From NCBI GenBank assembly GCA_900660155.1, contig CABFPE010000133.1:142411-191585 (forward strand): DNA of 49,175 bases, in the 5' to 3' direction. Positions within the stretch are counted from its first letter, which is position 1; each line of letters begins with the position of its first letter. Made by a program: the position numbers and the translations under genes. Below the pieces are notes generated by a model, which was not told the origin of the DNA, did not search any database, and saw only the letters and a program-made list of their open reading frames with translations. This document shows positions 37,201-45,888 of the stretch, one piece after another. The DNA is from Hofstenia miamia. Its lineage: Eukaryota; Xenacoelomorpha; Acoela; Hofsteniidae.

Positions 37201-40200
37201 TCCTTGAGGAACACCTAGATTAGTAGTAATATAATCAGAATAAGTGTTGTTAATTTTTACCCGTTGTCTTCGGTTACTTAAGAAGTTCATAATGAGATTT
37301 TTGGCACTTTCACTGAAACCTTGATTTTCTAATTTGCTTTCTAAAATATTAAAATTCATTGAATTAAAAGCTTTACTAAGATCCAATAAGGCAATAGATG
37401 TCGACAAATTGTTATTCAGATTTGATTTAATTTTTTCTGTAATAGATAATATTGCGTCGGTTGTACTATACTTAGGCCTAAATCCAAATTGGTTATCTGA
37501 TAGAATGCTATTGTCATTGAGAAAAGCGTAAATTTGCTTAGCTAAGAGCTTCTCAAAGATTTTAGCAAAGGGATGTGTAATACTGATGGGTCGATAATTG
37601 TTTGGGTTGGAAGGATCTCCTTTTTTATAAACAGGTGAGATATCAGAATTTTTTAAGATAACAGGAAAGTTATTCTCGATAATGCATTGATTAAATGCTA
37701 CAAGAAGATATTGTCCAAAAATGCCAAAATAGTTTTTAATTACCCAGTATGGCAAATGGCTAGAGCCACACGATTTATTACTATCAAGATTTTTTACCGC
37801 TTGTTTCAAATCATAGTATGATATTAAACTAAAAGTAAATTCAGAATTTACCCTTTTCACAATTTTTATCGGTTGGCTATTGCTAGTTTCACTCTCAAAG
37901 TTAAATTTACCCATTTTTTCAAAAGTTTTGTTGAAAATAATTGCAATATCTTTCTTATTCTTATATATCTTATTATCGTACTTAATTTCTTCAACGTTTA
38001 CAGATAAACCTTTAGTTTTTCCAATACTTTTATTCAAAAAATTCCATTTTTGGCTAGATTTATCCAGCTGTTTGAAGTATAGTCTAGTCTTAGACTCAAA
38101 AGCCGATTTGCGGTATTTTGTGATTAATTTCTTGGCGTTATCATAGTTTGTCCAATTAATCTTAATTGGGTCGGATTTTGCAATCTCAAACAGCCGATTC
38201 TTGATGGCGACATGCCGCTTAATTAAGTCGGAGTCACGCGGTTGATTAACCGCAGGGCCTGATTTGGTGTTAATTACCTGGATTTTTACCGGGGCTACGC
38301 GATTTAATGCATGAGTGATTTCAGAAATTATGAATTTAAGCATGGTTTCGCCGTTATTGAATGTATAGATGCGTTCGAACGGAATGTTCTTCAGCAAACT
38401 TATGAAAATATTTTCATTAAATTTACGAAAGTTCCTAGAATATATTACTTTTTTCTTATTCGAATTTAACTTGTAATTACTAATATAGACGCAAACATTA
38501 TGATCACTGAATGATTCAAATATAAAACTTCGATATTTATTAGAACTATCAGTTATAAAATAGTCAATTAGATTGGAATGCCTAGTCGAAATGGTATTAT
38601 TAACTAGTTTTAAATCGAAAATATTGCAAATGCGATCAATCCTTGCGGATTCAGAATAATTGAAGTAATTAATATTGAAATCACCGAAGAGTAAAGCGAA
38701 AATAATTTGATAGTTTCGTTAGTATTGTGATTGTCACTAAATGCTTCGTCACAAATGTTGCAAAAGTGGTTTGTTTTATTTTCACTTTTTGAAGAAATAA
38801 AATACTCTTTTTAGATTGTTCTTTACCTGAGCAATTTAAGCTTGATATACCATTCTTTTTTTTCTTCAATTGGTTGGAGCAAAGTTGCTTTGTAACTTTA
38901 CTTAAAAAACATTTCCATGAGATTTTGTCAGGCATTGCCTCATTGTACACCTGCTTTATGAAATATATCATGAAAACAAGATACTGGCCACCTTCTACTT
39001 GCAGCTTTTGTTGAATAAATTCGTAGCATTTCATCCAAAGAAACTACCCCAACTTTGTGATTATTGTAGAGTGTCACAAAAACAGCGTTTTTCACATATT
39101 TATGTTTTATTATAATACACAATAATTTTTTACACTGTAATTGCAAAATATATCGCAGTTCATACATATTTACCTTCCTGATCAATTACTCTGTTCAGAT
39201 GAACTTTCAGTAAGTCAATTTCATGCTTCATGAAATCACAAGTTAGCCACAGAAATTCTTGTTTAAGATAACTTTCAACATCTTTTTTTGTATAAAAAAT
39301 GAACTTAAAACGCTTCATTTACAGAAAAGGAAAAATCATTCTATCGCAAATGTTTACGTCAGATGAATATGCTGGCTACTTTAAAGTGGCGACACGAGTT
39401 GTTCGTTTCGGATTCGCTTCTAGAGCTTCTCTGATTAGTCCAATATGTTCAAGTGTCGTATCACCAACGCTTCGTTCAAATGATGTACTTGATCCGTCAC
39501 CGTACTTTCTGGTTATATCCTCCACCCTTCTCAAACTTATTCTCTCTTCGTCGCAGGCAGTAACGATGTGATCATGAATCTCAATAGCTTTATAGCCACA
39601 TCTTCTCAACGTTTATAATAAATCATCTTTGGGGGCTGTACGTATTCCTGTGGAAGTGTAAAAATGTTTCACTGGGAACACGCCATTAATTTTATTGTAT
39701 AATTTTCCATCTCGACACGTCAGCTTAAATGCAGGTTGATCTTCATTATGACCTCCTACAACACCACGTTCATCTCCATAGTCTGCACTGTTTTGATTAT
39801 TTTTTTCACTTGACATTTCCTCATTTATCTATATATTTTCTTCGCTCTCAGCTTCAGATGTGTCATCTTTTTCTGAGTCAATTAGATCACCATACAAAAC
39901 GAATGTTAAATAAGCATTTGAGAGGCATTTCGACGTAACGGCATATGTGTTATTAATGTAACAGATTCTGGAAATAGTATAAAAACATTGTTTTCATTTG
40001 ATTTAATACGATAAAACACAGCATATTCCTCATCTTGATTTTTAGTGGGTTCCTTTATTTATAACAGTATATTAAGAAAATTTACTTTGTATTTGTAGGT
40101 CTACCTGTGTATGTACACCCATTAAAATAAAGTATTTTTCTGACGCCTTACAATTCTTATTTGTTAATTGAAATGGATCCTTCTACCTCCATTTAGAACT

Positions 40201-43200
40201 CAAAAATCTATTCATGTACTTAGTTTTTTCAGCTGGTCAATACTTAAGTTGTAGTTATGGAAATGTTTGTCATGTTTTTGATATATTCTGGAATTAGGCA
40301 ACATTATCATTTTGATAGCTTAATAGCTTTGCGTGCATCGTTCCCTCAGAACAACCGATGCCATATCTAGTTCTGAGTCTTCTAATAATGAATAACATTC
40401 ATTTGTATCATCAGCATTTCTTTCAGCGACATCATCAGAATCTCCAGTTGACAATATTATTTATTTGCTTCTTTTGCTCATTTAAATAAAAATCAATACG
40501 AAGAAAGAAAACATTTAAAAATGGAAGTTGTTCAAAATAGAAAAATCAATGAATTTTAATTAAGCTTCTCACCTGAAATTAATAGCAAACTAGATATTAG
40601 TTTCTCATTAAAATTCTTATAATTCTCTGCAATAATGCATATTTAAGTTGTATAATGAACTGCTTTAGACTGAACTTTGTTTCATTATTAACCATGGTTT
40701 AAATGGAAATGCTTAAATTATTTTTCAATATGTTATAAAATATTGAAACCATAAATTCTTGACACATTATTAAACACATTTTACAAAAAATTATGCCGGC
40801 GCAAATATTGCGTTTTACCAGGGTATTTATATGATTATAATTGGTCATGGAAAAATAATTAATATTTCAGTTGTCAATGCATACCGAAGATATATTACCA
40901 ACTCCACTTCAGGTTTTATTAAAATCTAGAATGACCAAACCAGTTATTTCAGAGATTTTATAGAATTTTTGTGAATTTATGACTACGAACTAACTTTAAG
41001 AGTATGTCACTTTTGTAATTAAATTGACCAAAAGTAACTAATTTCTTAAACACTGTCTTTCAATTATTATTGAAAAATGAATAAAAACCCGCGTAAAAAG
41101 GTCAGAATCTAGTTAACCAATTTGTCGTTATGGAAGAGAATAAATTGATGTTAAGTGAATGCTGACTTAAGATCTAAGGCAGTGGTTCTCAACCGTGTTC
41201 CACATGGACCTTAGTGTCCATGTAACTTTACTGCGGATCCACACACAAAAAATAGCGAATTGGGGTCCACATTGGCATAGTGATGGTCCATATGGCGATT
41301 CTAATTCAGAACGGTTTTTATTACTGAGAATGGAATGTCTACAGAAATTTGCACTATGAAATACTATAACCAAAAATATTCACTCAGCTGTTCTATTTTC
41401 TTATAGCAATTAAGTAGAAAAAAAGAAGACATTTTCTTTGAATTTTTTTTCAAAATAAAGCGTTGATTGTGCTTTCCCACCATAGTGTTTGGCTGATAGC
41501 AAGACTCCAGTTCAGTAAGAAATGTCTCTTTTGTCCACAGTGTCCGAAATCTGCCCAACAACATACAGGAGATTTGCAGCAACGAACGCGTTTGCACCAA
41601 TACGTTTGGAACGGAAGCGGCGAAAAAACTTTTTGGTGGAAAATGCATTCTTGATTCTAGCTAATAAATTACGATTAAAGCTATCTACAAATAACATTTA
41701 AACCTGAAAAAATCACAACATTTATTTTGAGTATCGCGTTTTCACAATATTTTGCTGAACAGTGGTACAAGTGGTTACAGACAAATTATTGCTAAAGACA
41801 TTGAGGTTTTGCAAAGGTATTGGTCAGCACAATTTAAATATTTTCTAAAATGAACATGCAAAACATAAAATCATATTGATTAACAATGGCTCTGGTGTTT
41901 GACAAGTTTGCAAATGACTTAAACAAAAATCCCAACAAATTTCGTACAAAGACTGTCGTGTAGCCAGAAATCTTGGTAATAGTTTGAAGAAAAATAGCTA
42001 GTATAGCATCACCTTAAGATCAATTTAATGTATTGATTAATAATTTATATAAGTTTGGATTTATGGTATAATTTGCTGTTTAGACAAAATGAAGTGGCCG
42101 ATGCAGTTTATCTCGTTATTAATGGTCGTTTGCGATCCGTTCATTTTGACGAGAACAACAACAAAAAAGAACTGTACGCAGAACATGGGAGAGATGATGT
42201 TGTAGGAATGGTAGGCTTATTATACATCTTTCAATTCTTCTCTTCATTTGCCCTAAATGCTAATTAAAGCATATTTTGCTGTTGACGCCTTTTGTTCAAA
42301 TTCGAACTTTATATCTTTATCTGTTCACGTATGTGACTCAAAAAATTTTAGAGTACTCAAACCGGCACTACACCCTTCTACATCCTTCCCAACTATTTAA
42401 AACGTAGTAATCATAAATTTAATTAGACTTATAGCTAATGTGTTCGACTGAGTTGAAATCCAGATTTTTTTATTTTCACTTTTGGGTTTAAACTGGTATT
42501 CGAGTCACTTTTGTTTACTTCAATTTCAGTTTAAAAATCACTTCCATTTCAGTTTCAGTTTTTGATTTAAATTATTTCTAGGCGATGAGTATTTGTTTAA
42601 ACTTTGTCGACATTTTTAAGAAATTTTGTCCAGGTTTATTTATGAAAATGGAAATCGTGATATGGACACATCTATTAGTAAATGTGTACTATGGTGTATT
42701 GCTGTTCCCGAGGTACTTGAAAAAATGAAATACTCTTCATTGAAAACGTCCTGTATGCAACGTGCATTCAGATTTTGAATGCTTTTATTAGTTAGTTTGA
42801 ATTATTTCGAAAGAACATAAAAAAATTTAAGAATATGCTAGTCAGTTTAAGATTGAACATATATTTGTTTGTTGTGTACAATTATTAACTGCAATGACAA
42901 ATTTACTTTCGATCATTAGTGTATGTTAATGTTACATGTTTAGATGTTAGAGATTAATTAAAATAATAAAACGTAAAATTAAGAATGAACGCTATTTCAT
43001 TCATTCAAAATTATAGTGAATATAATGTTTTAACAGAATTTGATTCCTTTCTTCTGGTAATCTCCTAAATAGAAGATCTATTGTTTTTTTAATTTTGAAA
43101 GAGATGAAATGTAGGAATGATCTAAACGTTTTGAGGCACTAAATATCCAAGACATCAAAACATGTGGTTATGGTGTGTTTTAACAAGACCTCTCTAACAT

Positions 43201-44918
43201 TGACATTTTAATCCTCACAAAACACATGAAATTAACTGACTATCTAGAAATTTATATAGCATATCTGTTTCAGTTTTAGTTCAATTCACTTTTACATTTC
43301 TTATTGAATTCAGTTTCAGTTTATATTTAGTTTCAGTTGAGCACATTGCCTATAACATTATAGCAGCTTGTTTCAATATTCAATTAAGCCATATCTATTT
43401 TATTTCCATTAGTAGTTTACAAATATTTTTGGTTAACAATTGTTGTATTTTGGTGAATTCCCTTTCAATTGTTCTTTTCTAACATGACTTATACAACAAA
43501 CCTAGAAGTATATCAACAGTTTAATTAATTTTTTCTGTCACAGAAAACATTAGTTTAACCTTTTGAGGGTGATAAGGAACTTGTTTGCTCACATAAAAAG
43601 TTTATTTAGACATAAAATTGTTTCCATAACGTCAAGAAAATTGTGGAAAACTCAACCATCATGAATTAAGAGTGACAGTTTACAACTAGATTAAAAATTC
43701 TTCCCCACATGAAAAATTCAAACTGCAATGTACTATGGAAACAAAAATCTAAGAGATATGAATATTTATGGAAATTTTTATAGGTTGGGATCAAAATTAA
43801 TGTTTATTTGTGAAATTCAATAGGCTTTAAGTTGTTAATCACTAAACTCGACACCTAAAATGTACTCATTATGCAATTGCACTGTCTTTTTACTTTGCTC
43901 GCATGTTGTGATTTCAAATGAATTGATCAAGTTAGAAGCAATGTTGACACTGTTATTATGTTTCCACTGAACACAAAGTAAAGCAGAAAGTTTTCCCGAT
44001 TAGTGCGCTTCTTGCTAACCGCCCCGGGTGTCTTCATCATAAAGTTTTAACATTAAATTTATCGATGTGAAGTAAATGTTCGTTCCAAAAATATTCTTAT
44101 GGACAATGTTTTCGGAGAATCAGGATGATTGATTCCCATTACAGTTACATCTATGTTCTGCTCAGTGCTTCTTCCAGTATATAAATTCGTTTCATAATCA
44201 TATCCCGTTTTTGCAGATGATCTAAACCGCATTTTAATTTCGCATTTTATGGCCTTTCATTTGCCATGGTGTTTCATTGAGTGATAGTTTTTGCATTTGA
44301 TCATCTCCTCATCACTGCTTTCGAAACGCCATGCTGCAATGATTGATCACTTTCCGAACGTTCGAACTTTAATCAGCATTGCCAGGTTATTGATAATCAT
44401 TAAAATGTAGAAATTGATCTATGGTTTCGAATGTATCTACGACCATGCAGTGAGGAACAACTGGAACTTTTAACACTTCATCTGATTACTAACAGCGAGC
44501 TTTGTGCGCTCCATCAAAGTAGTAAGAAGTGCTTTTATTTTTTGCATAGTAGTCTGAAAACGTGCACCTTTTTCCTCAAAGAGCTAACTTCCATTTCATT
44601 GATTGGAAGAATTTCTCCTTCAAGTCAAAGTTTAGAATCTAGCAAGCTTTGTTCATTTTCAACTTCTAAATGGTCAAAATTTTCTTTTTTATCATTTATG
44701 TATACATCGCTAATATTGTGTTGTTTAGTTAGAAGTGTTAACTCGTTCGCACCGAATGCTGTCTGTTCACGCAATCAGAGACACCGAAATTGCGAAAATG
44801 TCTGATGGGTTGTTAAACATTATTAAACGACGATATCACAGCGTTGTAAGTCGATTAATTCGCGTTCTTGGAGAAAACATGAAGACGCAGATTTTGTCTC
44901 CCAAACCATCAAACAGTG
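17130..44918 (+). CDS. PNPLA6/7: Neuropathy target esterase (swiss cheese/PNPLA6/7 type), N-terminal 16 exons, 3' incomplete
   Basis: Exons: 17130-17225, 17273-17354, 17399-17493, 17534-17604, 20662-20905, 20957-21094, 21780-21841, 21881-22028, 22102-22168, 27041-27144, 28249-28383, 29278-29424, 31221-31354, 31704-31835, 42084-42210, 44729-44918. They total 1972 nt (657 codons +1), and every junction keeps frame with GT donors and TAG acceptors. The protein has a membrane anchor (about 33-53), a KFRKRDK motif (74-80) and three cyclic-nucleotide-binding-like domains (about 140-310, 415-545, 546-650). Known NTEs are ER-membrane phospholipases/lysophospholipases whose C-terminal patatin domain deacylates phosphatidylcholine. 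That half, with its GXSXG Ser and Asp, is not in the window, so the gene must continue beyond 44918. The CNB order and near-colinear matches leave little doubt about identity. PNPLA6 versus PNPLA7 is not resolvable, as invertebrates usually have one gene. Confidence 0.94.
17605..20661. other. NTE intron 4, no recognised element
   Basis: This 3057-bp AT-rich intron lacks the transposon ends seen in other introns. Short reading frames on both strands (for example minus 19166-19399) have no family signature. Confidence 0.6.
20662..22168 (+). CDS. PNPLA6/7: NTE exons 5-9: first cyclic-nucleotide-binding-like domain
   Basis: The reading runs [116 protein letters not shown], then [17 protein letters not shown] and SYLGLSNEL. 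This order is closely colinear with CNB1 of animal NTEs. Introns are 51, 685, 39 and 73 nt. The phosphate-binding cassette ([23 protein letters not shown]) lacks the usual R-A-A/T, so nucleotide binding is doubtful, as in other NTEs. Confidence 0.93.
22475..23909. repeat. Tandem duplication, unit A (1435 bp)
   Basis: It starts TACAGTCATTTCCAGTTC and ends within a mariner transposase at CGCTTTTGAT. It repeats as unit B from 23910 with a constant offset of 1435 bp over most of its length and looks nearly identical by eye. The part before about 23520 holds short mirrored frames with stops on both strands (for example 22634-22909 + and 22642-22836 -) that I cannot assign. The mariner part lacks the middle of the transposase. 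Confidence 0.92.
23527..23909 (+). mobile_element. 5' part of a mariner-like element (in unit A)
   Basis: The left terminal repeat GGGTGACTCAAAAAAAATGT is followed by a broken start (ACATGGCTGACTGA) and [20 protein letters not shown]. It then jumps to a catalytic-domain piece ([16 protein letters not shown] ... [13 protein letters not shown]) with the second catalytic Asp in QHDNARPH. It is cut where unit B begins. Confidence 0.85.
23910..25402. repeat. Tandem duplication, unit B
   Basis: Second unit, diverging from A only between about 25229 and 25355. There B carries extra mariner N-terminal coding sequence and a single N at 25355, after which identity to A resumes at once. The right boundary is mid-transposase, where unit B continues into the rest of the mariner. 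Confidence 0.9.
24962..25759 (+). mobile_element. Internally deleted mariner-like element with both ends
   Basis: The left end GGGTGACTCAAAAAAAATGT after TA and the right end ...TTTAGTCACCC before TA (25760) form about 28-bp inverted repeats ending in CCAAACGG. The ORF begins [19 protein letters not shown] and is interrupted at the N (25355). It resumes [16 protein letters not shown], then [20 protein letters not shown] through SDYVM and a stop at about 25664. The QHDNARPH and SPDLNLADR motifs are the second and third acidic motifs. The central region with the first Asp is missing, so it is non-autonomous. Confidence 0.9.
25760..27040. other. Remainder of NTE intron 9, nothing recognised
   Basis: AT-rich intron sequence. 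A short protein-like stretch near 26480-26525 ([19 protein letters not shown]) could be a Myb/MADF-type transposon remnant but has no support beyond appearance. Confidence 0.4.
27041..28383 (+). CDS. PNPLA6/7: NTE exons 10-11: linker between CNB1 and CNB2
   Basis: The exon at 27041-27144 gives [20 protein letters not shown] and then [12 protein letters not shown], corresponding to the Ser-rich linker of NTE that often carries an 'RSxSxP' motif. The exon at 28249-28383 gives [19 protein letters not shown] and ends in LGINDF before GTAAGT. It matches the start of the helical lead-in to CNB2. The linker is much shorter than in vertebrate PNPLA6. Assignment rests on frame continuity (phases 1/1 and 0/0) and position, with weaker similarity than the CNB exons. 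Confidence 0.75.
27145..28248. other. NTE intron 10, nothing recognised
   Basis: 1104 bp, AT-rich, with short chance frames only. Confidence 0.6.
28415..28937. mobile_element. Probable MITE with imperfect inverted ends in NTE intron 11
   Basis: The left end ACAGTTTAACCTCTTTAAAG resembles the inverted right end (CTATTTAAAGATTGGAGTGT). Inside, 'CCTCTCTAAAGTTAAC' and 'CTCCATAGTTA' motifs recur many times in both halves. It has no coding capacity. The repeated internal motif plus inverted ends suggests a pogo-like or other small DNA element. The ends are only approximate. Confidence 0.6.
29278..31835 (+). CDS. PNPLA6/7: NTE exons 12-14: second cyclic-nucleotide-binding-like domain
   Basis: Exon 29278-29424 includes [20 protein letters not shown]. 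Exon 31221-31354 gives [20 protein letters not shown] and [14 protein letters not shown]. Exon 31704-31835 gives [33 protein letters not shown] and EAGRSVYR. They match CNB2 and the 'MSPFVRQMDFAIDW...AGRALYR' bridge of NTE. The usual Gly-Glu of the cassette is replaced by Gly-Cys. A Tc1 element and an AT microsatellite occupy the intron right up to the exon at 31221. The intron to the next exon is 10.2 kb. Confidence 0.93.
29838..31178 (+). mobile_element. Tc1-like element of a second family, in NTE intron 12
   Basis: The left inverted repeat CAGTACTGGCCAAAAGTTTG at 29838 follows TA. The right end ...CAAACTTTTGGCCAGT near 31176 is its inverse. The core ACTGGCCAAAAGTTTGGGAA is perfect, but the outermost 4-5 bases at the right differ. 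About 1.34 kb long. It is distinct from the elements at 5.2 and 8.1 kb in TIR and transposase sequence. Confidence 0.92.
30040..31050 (+). pseudogene. Broken Tc1 transposase (second family)
   Basis: ATG at 30040 reads [20 protein letters not shown] with a helix-turn-helix, then a frameshift and TGA near 30240. Downstream frames give [25 protein letters not shown] (first Asp), [27 protein letters not shown] (second Asp), [11 protein letters not shown] (Glu) and the usual Tc1 C-terminus [19 protein letters not shown]. In-frame stops at about 30480 and 30714 and a small deletion before NVIENCW (the GNSPDL segment) confirm it is dead. Confidence 0.9.
31180..31215. repeat. (AT)n microsatellite touching the NTE splice acceptor
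   Basis: About 18 AT units run from the end of the Tc1 element to TTTAG at 31216-31220, the acceptor of NTE exon 13. It takes the place of a pyrimidine tract. Confidence 0.95.
32288..32765 (-). mobile_element. Truncated Tc1-like element, transposase 3' half
   Basis: The end at 32288 (TACAGCTATGGCCAAAAATA) looks like a Tc1 terminal repeat. The minus strand between about 32765 and 32470 reads [19 protein letters not shown], the third-acid motif of Tc1 transposases, followed by a degraded C-terminus. The 5' half and other end are missing. Confidence 0.75.
33355..34204. repeat. Internal tandem unit 1 of the hAT element, with NNN at 33584-33586
   Basis: It begins TTTACATGTATTATCTTGTT and ends GCTTCGTGTTGAA. 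Compared with unit 2 it lacks some 100 bp at the NNN and has extra bases near 33385-33415. The last 600 bp look identical to unit 2. Confidence 0.88.
34205..35093. repeat. Internal tandem unit 2 of the hAT element
   Basis: Second copy, 889 bp. It contains the segment around 34393-34480 that the NNN replaces in unit 1. It runs into unique element sequence after GTGTTGAA. Confidence 0.88.
35592..36149. other. NTE intron 14 between the hAT element and the LINE, nothing recognised
   Basis: AT-rich sequence without repeat ends or coding signatures. Confidence 0.5.
36150..38712 (-). mobile_element. 5'-truncated non-LTR retrotransposon (LINE), Jockey/CR1 group
   Basis: Minus-strand LINE copy. The 3' UTR runs from 36282 toward about 36150 and contains AATAAA near 36178 (TTTATT on +). 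The 5' end stops inside the endonuclease domain at about 38712, where a piggyBac relic begins. This is the usual 5' truncation. It lies in the 10-kb NTE intron, antisense to the gene. Target-site duplication was not identified. Confidence 0.85.
36283..38712 (-). CDS. LINE ORF2 fragment: endonuclease C-terminus plus reverse transcriptase, open for about 800 codons
   Basis: The frame stays open from about 38712 to TAA at 36283, well upstream of the first possible start at 38397. The N-terminal part has LLFGDFNIN and, further on, SFSDHNV, the last motifs of an APE-type endonuclease. Then come reverse-transcriptase blocks [31 protein letters not shown] (first catalytic Asp), [20 protein letters not shown] and [10 protein letters not shown] (catalytic YADD), followed by a thumb region and the C-terminal '[12 protein letters not shown]' common to jockey-like elements. 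No stop breaks the frame, so the insertion looks young. It cannot move by itself without its 5' end. Clade placement is by motif only. Confidence 0.88.
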   Translation of the reverse strand, partial: YQIIFALLFGDFNINYFNYSESARIDRICNIFDLKLVNNTISTRHSNLIDYFITDSSNKYRSFIFESFSDHNVCVYISNYKLNSNKKKVIYSRNFRKFNENIFISLLKNIPFERIYTFNNGETMLKFIISEITHALNRVAPVKIQVINTKSGPAVNQPRDSDLIKRHVAIKNRLFEIAKSDPIKINWTNYDNAKKLITKYRKSAFESKTRLYFKQLDKSSQKWNFLNKSIGKTKGLSVNVEEIKYDNKIYKNKKDIAIIFNKTFEKMGKFNFESETSNSQPIKIVKRVNSEFTFSLISYYDLKQAVKNLDSNKSCGSSHLPYWVIKNYFGIFGQYLLVAFNQCIIENNFPVILKNSDISPVYKKGDPSNPNNYRPISITHPFAKIFEKLLAKQIYAFLNDNSILSDNQFGFRPKYSTTDAILSITEKIKSNLNNNLSTSIALLDLSKAFNSMNFNILESKLENQGFSESAKNLIMNFLSNRRQRVKINNTYSDYITTNLGVPQGTVLGPILFALYVNDISNTLKNGTIYQYADDTCILREAKNPYDATKHLTKDIESLIRYFNRNKLKVNPDKTQFIIFTPKQYQKNSNIKIKVGDNEIKQSNSINYLGVVIDRDLRFTEFFSSKCRKMASGIKYLYHLRNVGQSFQSQMLNSFVLSNFNYCCFLFQNITSNNRSSLAKIFNWAIRTLNYIDKHKSVSTFIKGGNVLSPLYFIEYQTLCMIHKYVHNSKSKHFLSNHIKTSDRNHNLHSSINRPDSFSFKASRLWNDLNLEIKKEQNYKHFRRKIKKILLSKQSLLGISNKLSAWTDFI
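38715..39110 (-). pseudogene. piggyBac transposase relic, C-terminal part
   Basis: Minus-strand fragments [50 protein letters not shown] and, after a frameshift, [10 protein letters not shown] correspond to 'GGVD.MD.M.R.YS.K..SRRWP..VF.N..D', the following helical 'RR.FL..L...L' block and the C-terminal CxxC zinc region of piggyBac transposases. Frames break at least twice. The LINE at 38712 abuts its end. Confidence 0.8.
39160..39612 (-). pseudogene. Internally deleted mariner-like transposase, nested in the piggyBac relic
   Basis: Minus strand: [31 protein letters not shown] and [13 protein letters not shown] are a mariner-like N-terminal DNA-binding region. The frame then jumps directly to [18 protein letters not shown] and DVESYLKQ ... 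[11 protein letters not shown], the third-acid motif and C-terminus. The first two catalytic Asp blocks are deleted. Several stops are present. Confidence 0.7.
39613..39910 (-). pseudogene. piggyBac transposase relic, N-terminal part
   Basis: Minus strand: an acidic stretch ([17 protein letters not shown]) followed after a stop by [17 protein letters not shown] and [15 protein letters not shown]. This is the acidic N-terminus and the 'SRDG..W' block typical of piggyBac proteins. It is collinear with the C-terminal part at 38715-39110, with the middle of the protein lost and a mariner piece in its place. Confidence 0.55.
39911..42083. other. Rest of NTE intron 14; hAT-like terminus at 41182
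   Basis: Mostly featureless AT-rich sequence. At 41182 CAGTGGTTCTCAACCGTGTT is the typical terminus of Charlie-like hAT elements. The frames between 41364 and 41697 on both strands may be remnants of its interior, but I recognise no motif and no opposite end. Confidence 0.5.
42084..44918 (+). CDS. PNPLA6/7: NTE exons 15-16: third cyclic-nucleotide-binding-like domain
   Basis: Exon 42084-42210 completes the Arg codon of exon 14 and reads [35 protein letters not shown]. Exon 44729-44918 reads [51 protein letters not shown] and ends phase 1 before GTTAGT. Human and fly NTE show 'TYIVLSGRLRSV', 'GEYGRGDLIGVVE.LT' and 'HAVRD.ELAKLPEG' in the same order. The next exon should start the linker to the patatin domain. 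No convincing candidate is seen up to 49175. Confidence 0.93.
42211..44728. other. NTE intron 15; repeated TTTCAG-like tracts, unassigned open frame at 44431-44716
   Basis: Two tracts rich in (T)TTCAGTTT words lie near 42527-42560 and 43268-43335. An open frame at 44431 runs into the exon at 44729 without family similarity. Read on the minus strand it is broken by stops. No transposon ends were found. Confidence 0.45.
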
Positions 44919-45852
44919 GTTAGTTTTAGTATTTCTATAGTTGAAACCTTTTCAATTATTTATAGATAAATATTATTTCGAAAGATTAACATTATAACTT
45001 TGATTTTAGCACCAAGATCAAGTTTTGCAATACCCATATAAATTTAGTGTTAATCTTTCAATCAGAAATTTAGTTTCGAGCCTATTCTTCCTAAAAAGTT
45101 TTCCACAAATATTAATTAGATGCAAACATTCCCAACAATTCAAATTCTGTGTGAAAAGTACATCCACAATTTTTTTACGAATGCACTTAGTCAGCAGTTT
45201 CGGAAATATTGGCATTCAAGTTTTGTAAATTTCCTAATAAATTTTCTAGTATTAATGTGCATGTGGCAATATATGGGGAGATCTAACTCAGATTTTTAAA
45301 AAAATGGTGACGTCATCAAATGTAGTGTTTTTACTTATTGCAAATCAAAAAAAATTGCACTACCTTCATTCGGTTTACGATTTGTTGACGTTTGCGAATG
45401 TAGCGTTTGTGAATTTACTTGTACCAAATATTATCGTCATTTGAAAAGTGAGTCAAGATGAGATTAAACATTTGTCTGGACATAGCAGCAGACCGACAAC
45501 AAGCGCAGCCAATTTATTGCAAATAATCCTAACAATACGCCTTAAATTCAGGCACTCATTAAAAACGCTATTACGCAATAGTAATAAGTAGCGTAGCGTA
45601 AAATTGGATGAATTGTAGAAATAGGGTAGAGAAGCAGATATTTTATTGCTACAATAATATAACCTAATAACAATATTCCCATAGCATATTTCTCCATTCT
45701 TCAAGTTATGCTATTTCCTAAATTACAATATTGATTTTGCACAACGTAAATCCAAATGTCTCACACGACTTTTCGCTAGTGTTATTTTTGTAAGACAAGG
45801 AGGTAATTGTTTTTTCACGTTTGATATTCTAAATCATACAAACCTTTCATTA

Positions 45853-45888
<36 letters not shown>

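Noticed and set aside
41167..41697. Short frames on both strands as genes
   Set aside because: They start at a hAT-type terminus and mirror each other; no motif or splice support.
44431..44805. 124-codon frame as an extra NTE exon or separate gene
   Set aside because: The part before 44729 has no similarity to NTE and precedes a good TTTAG acceptor; the overlap with the exon is in a different frame.
45003..45056. Possible NTE exon after TTTTAG at 45011, reading APRSSFAIPI
   Set aside because: The phase fits, but a stop follows at once with no usable GT donor, and the match to the NTE linker is too weak.
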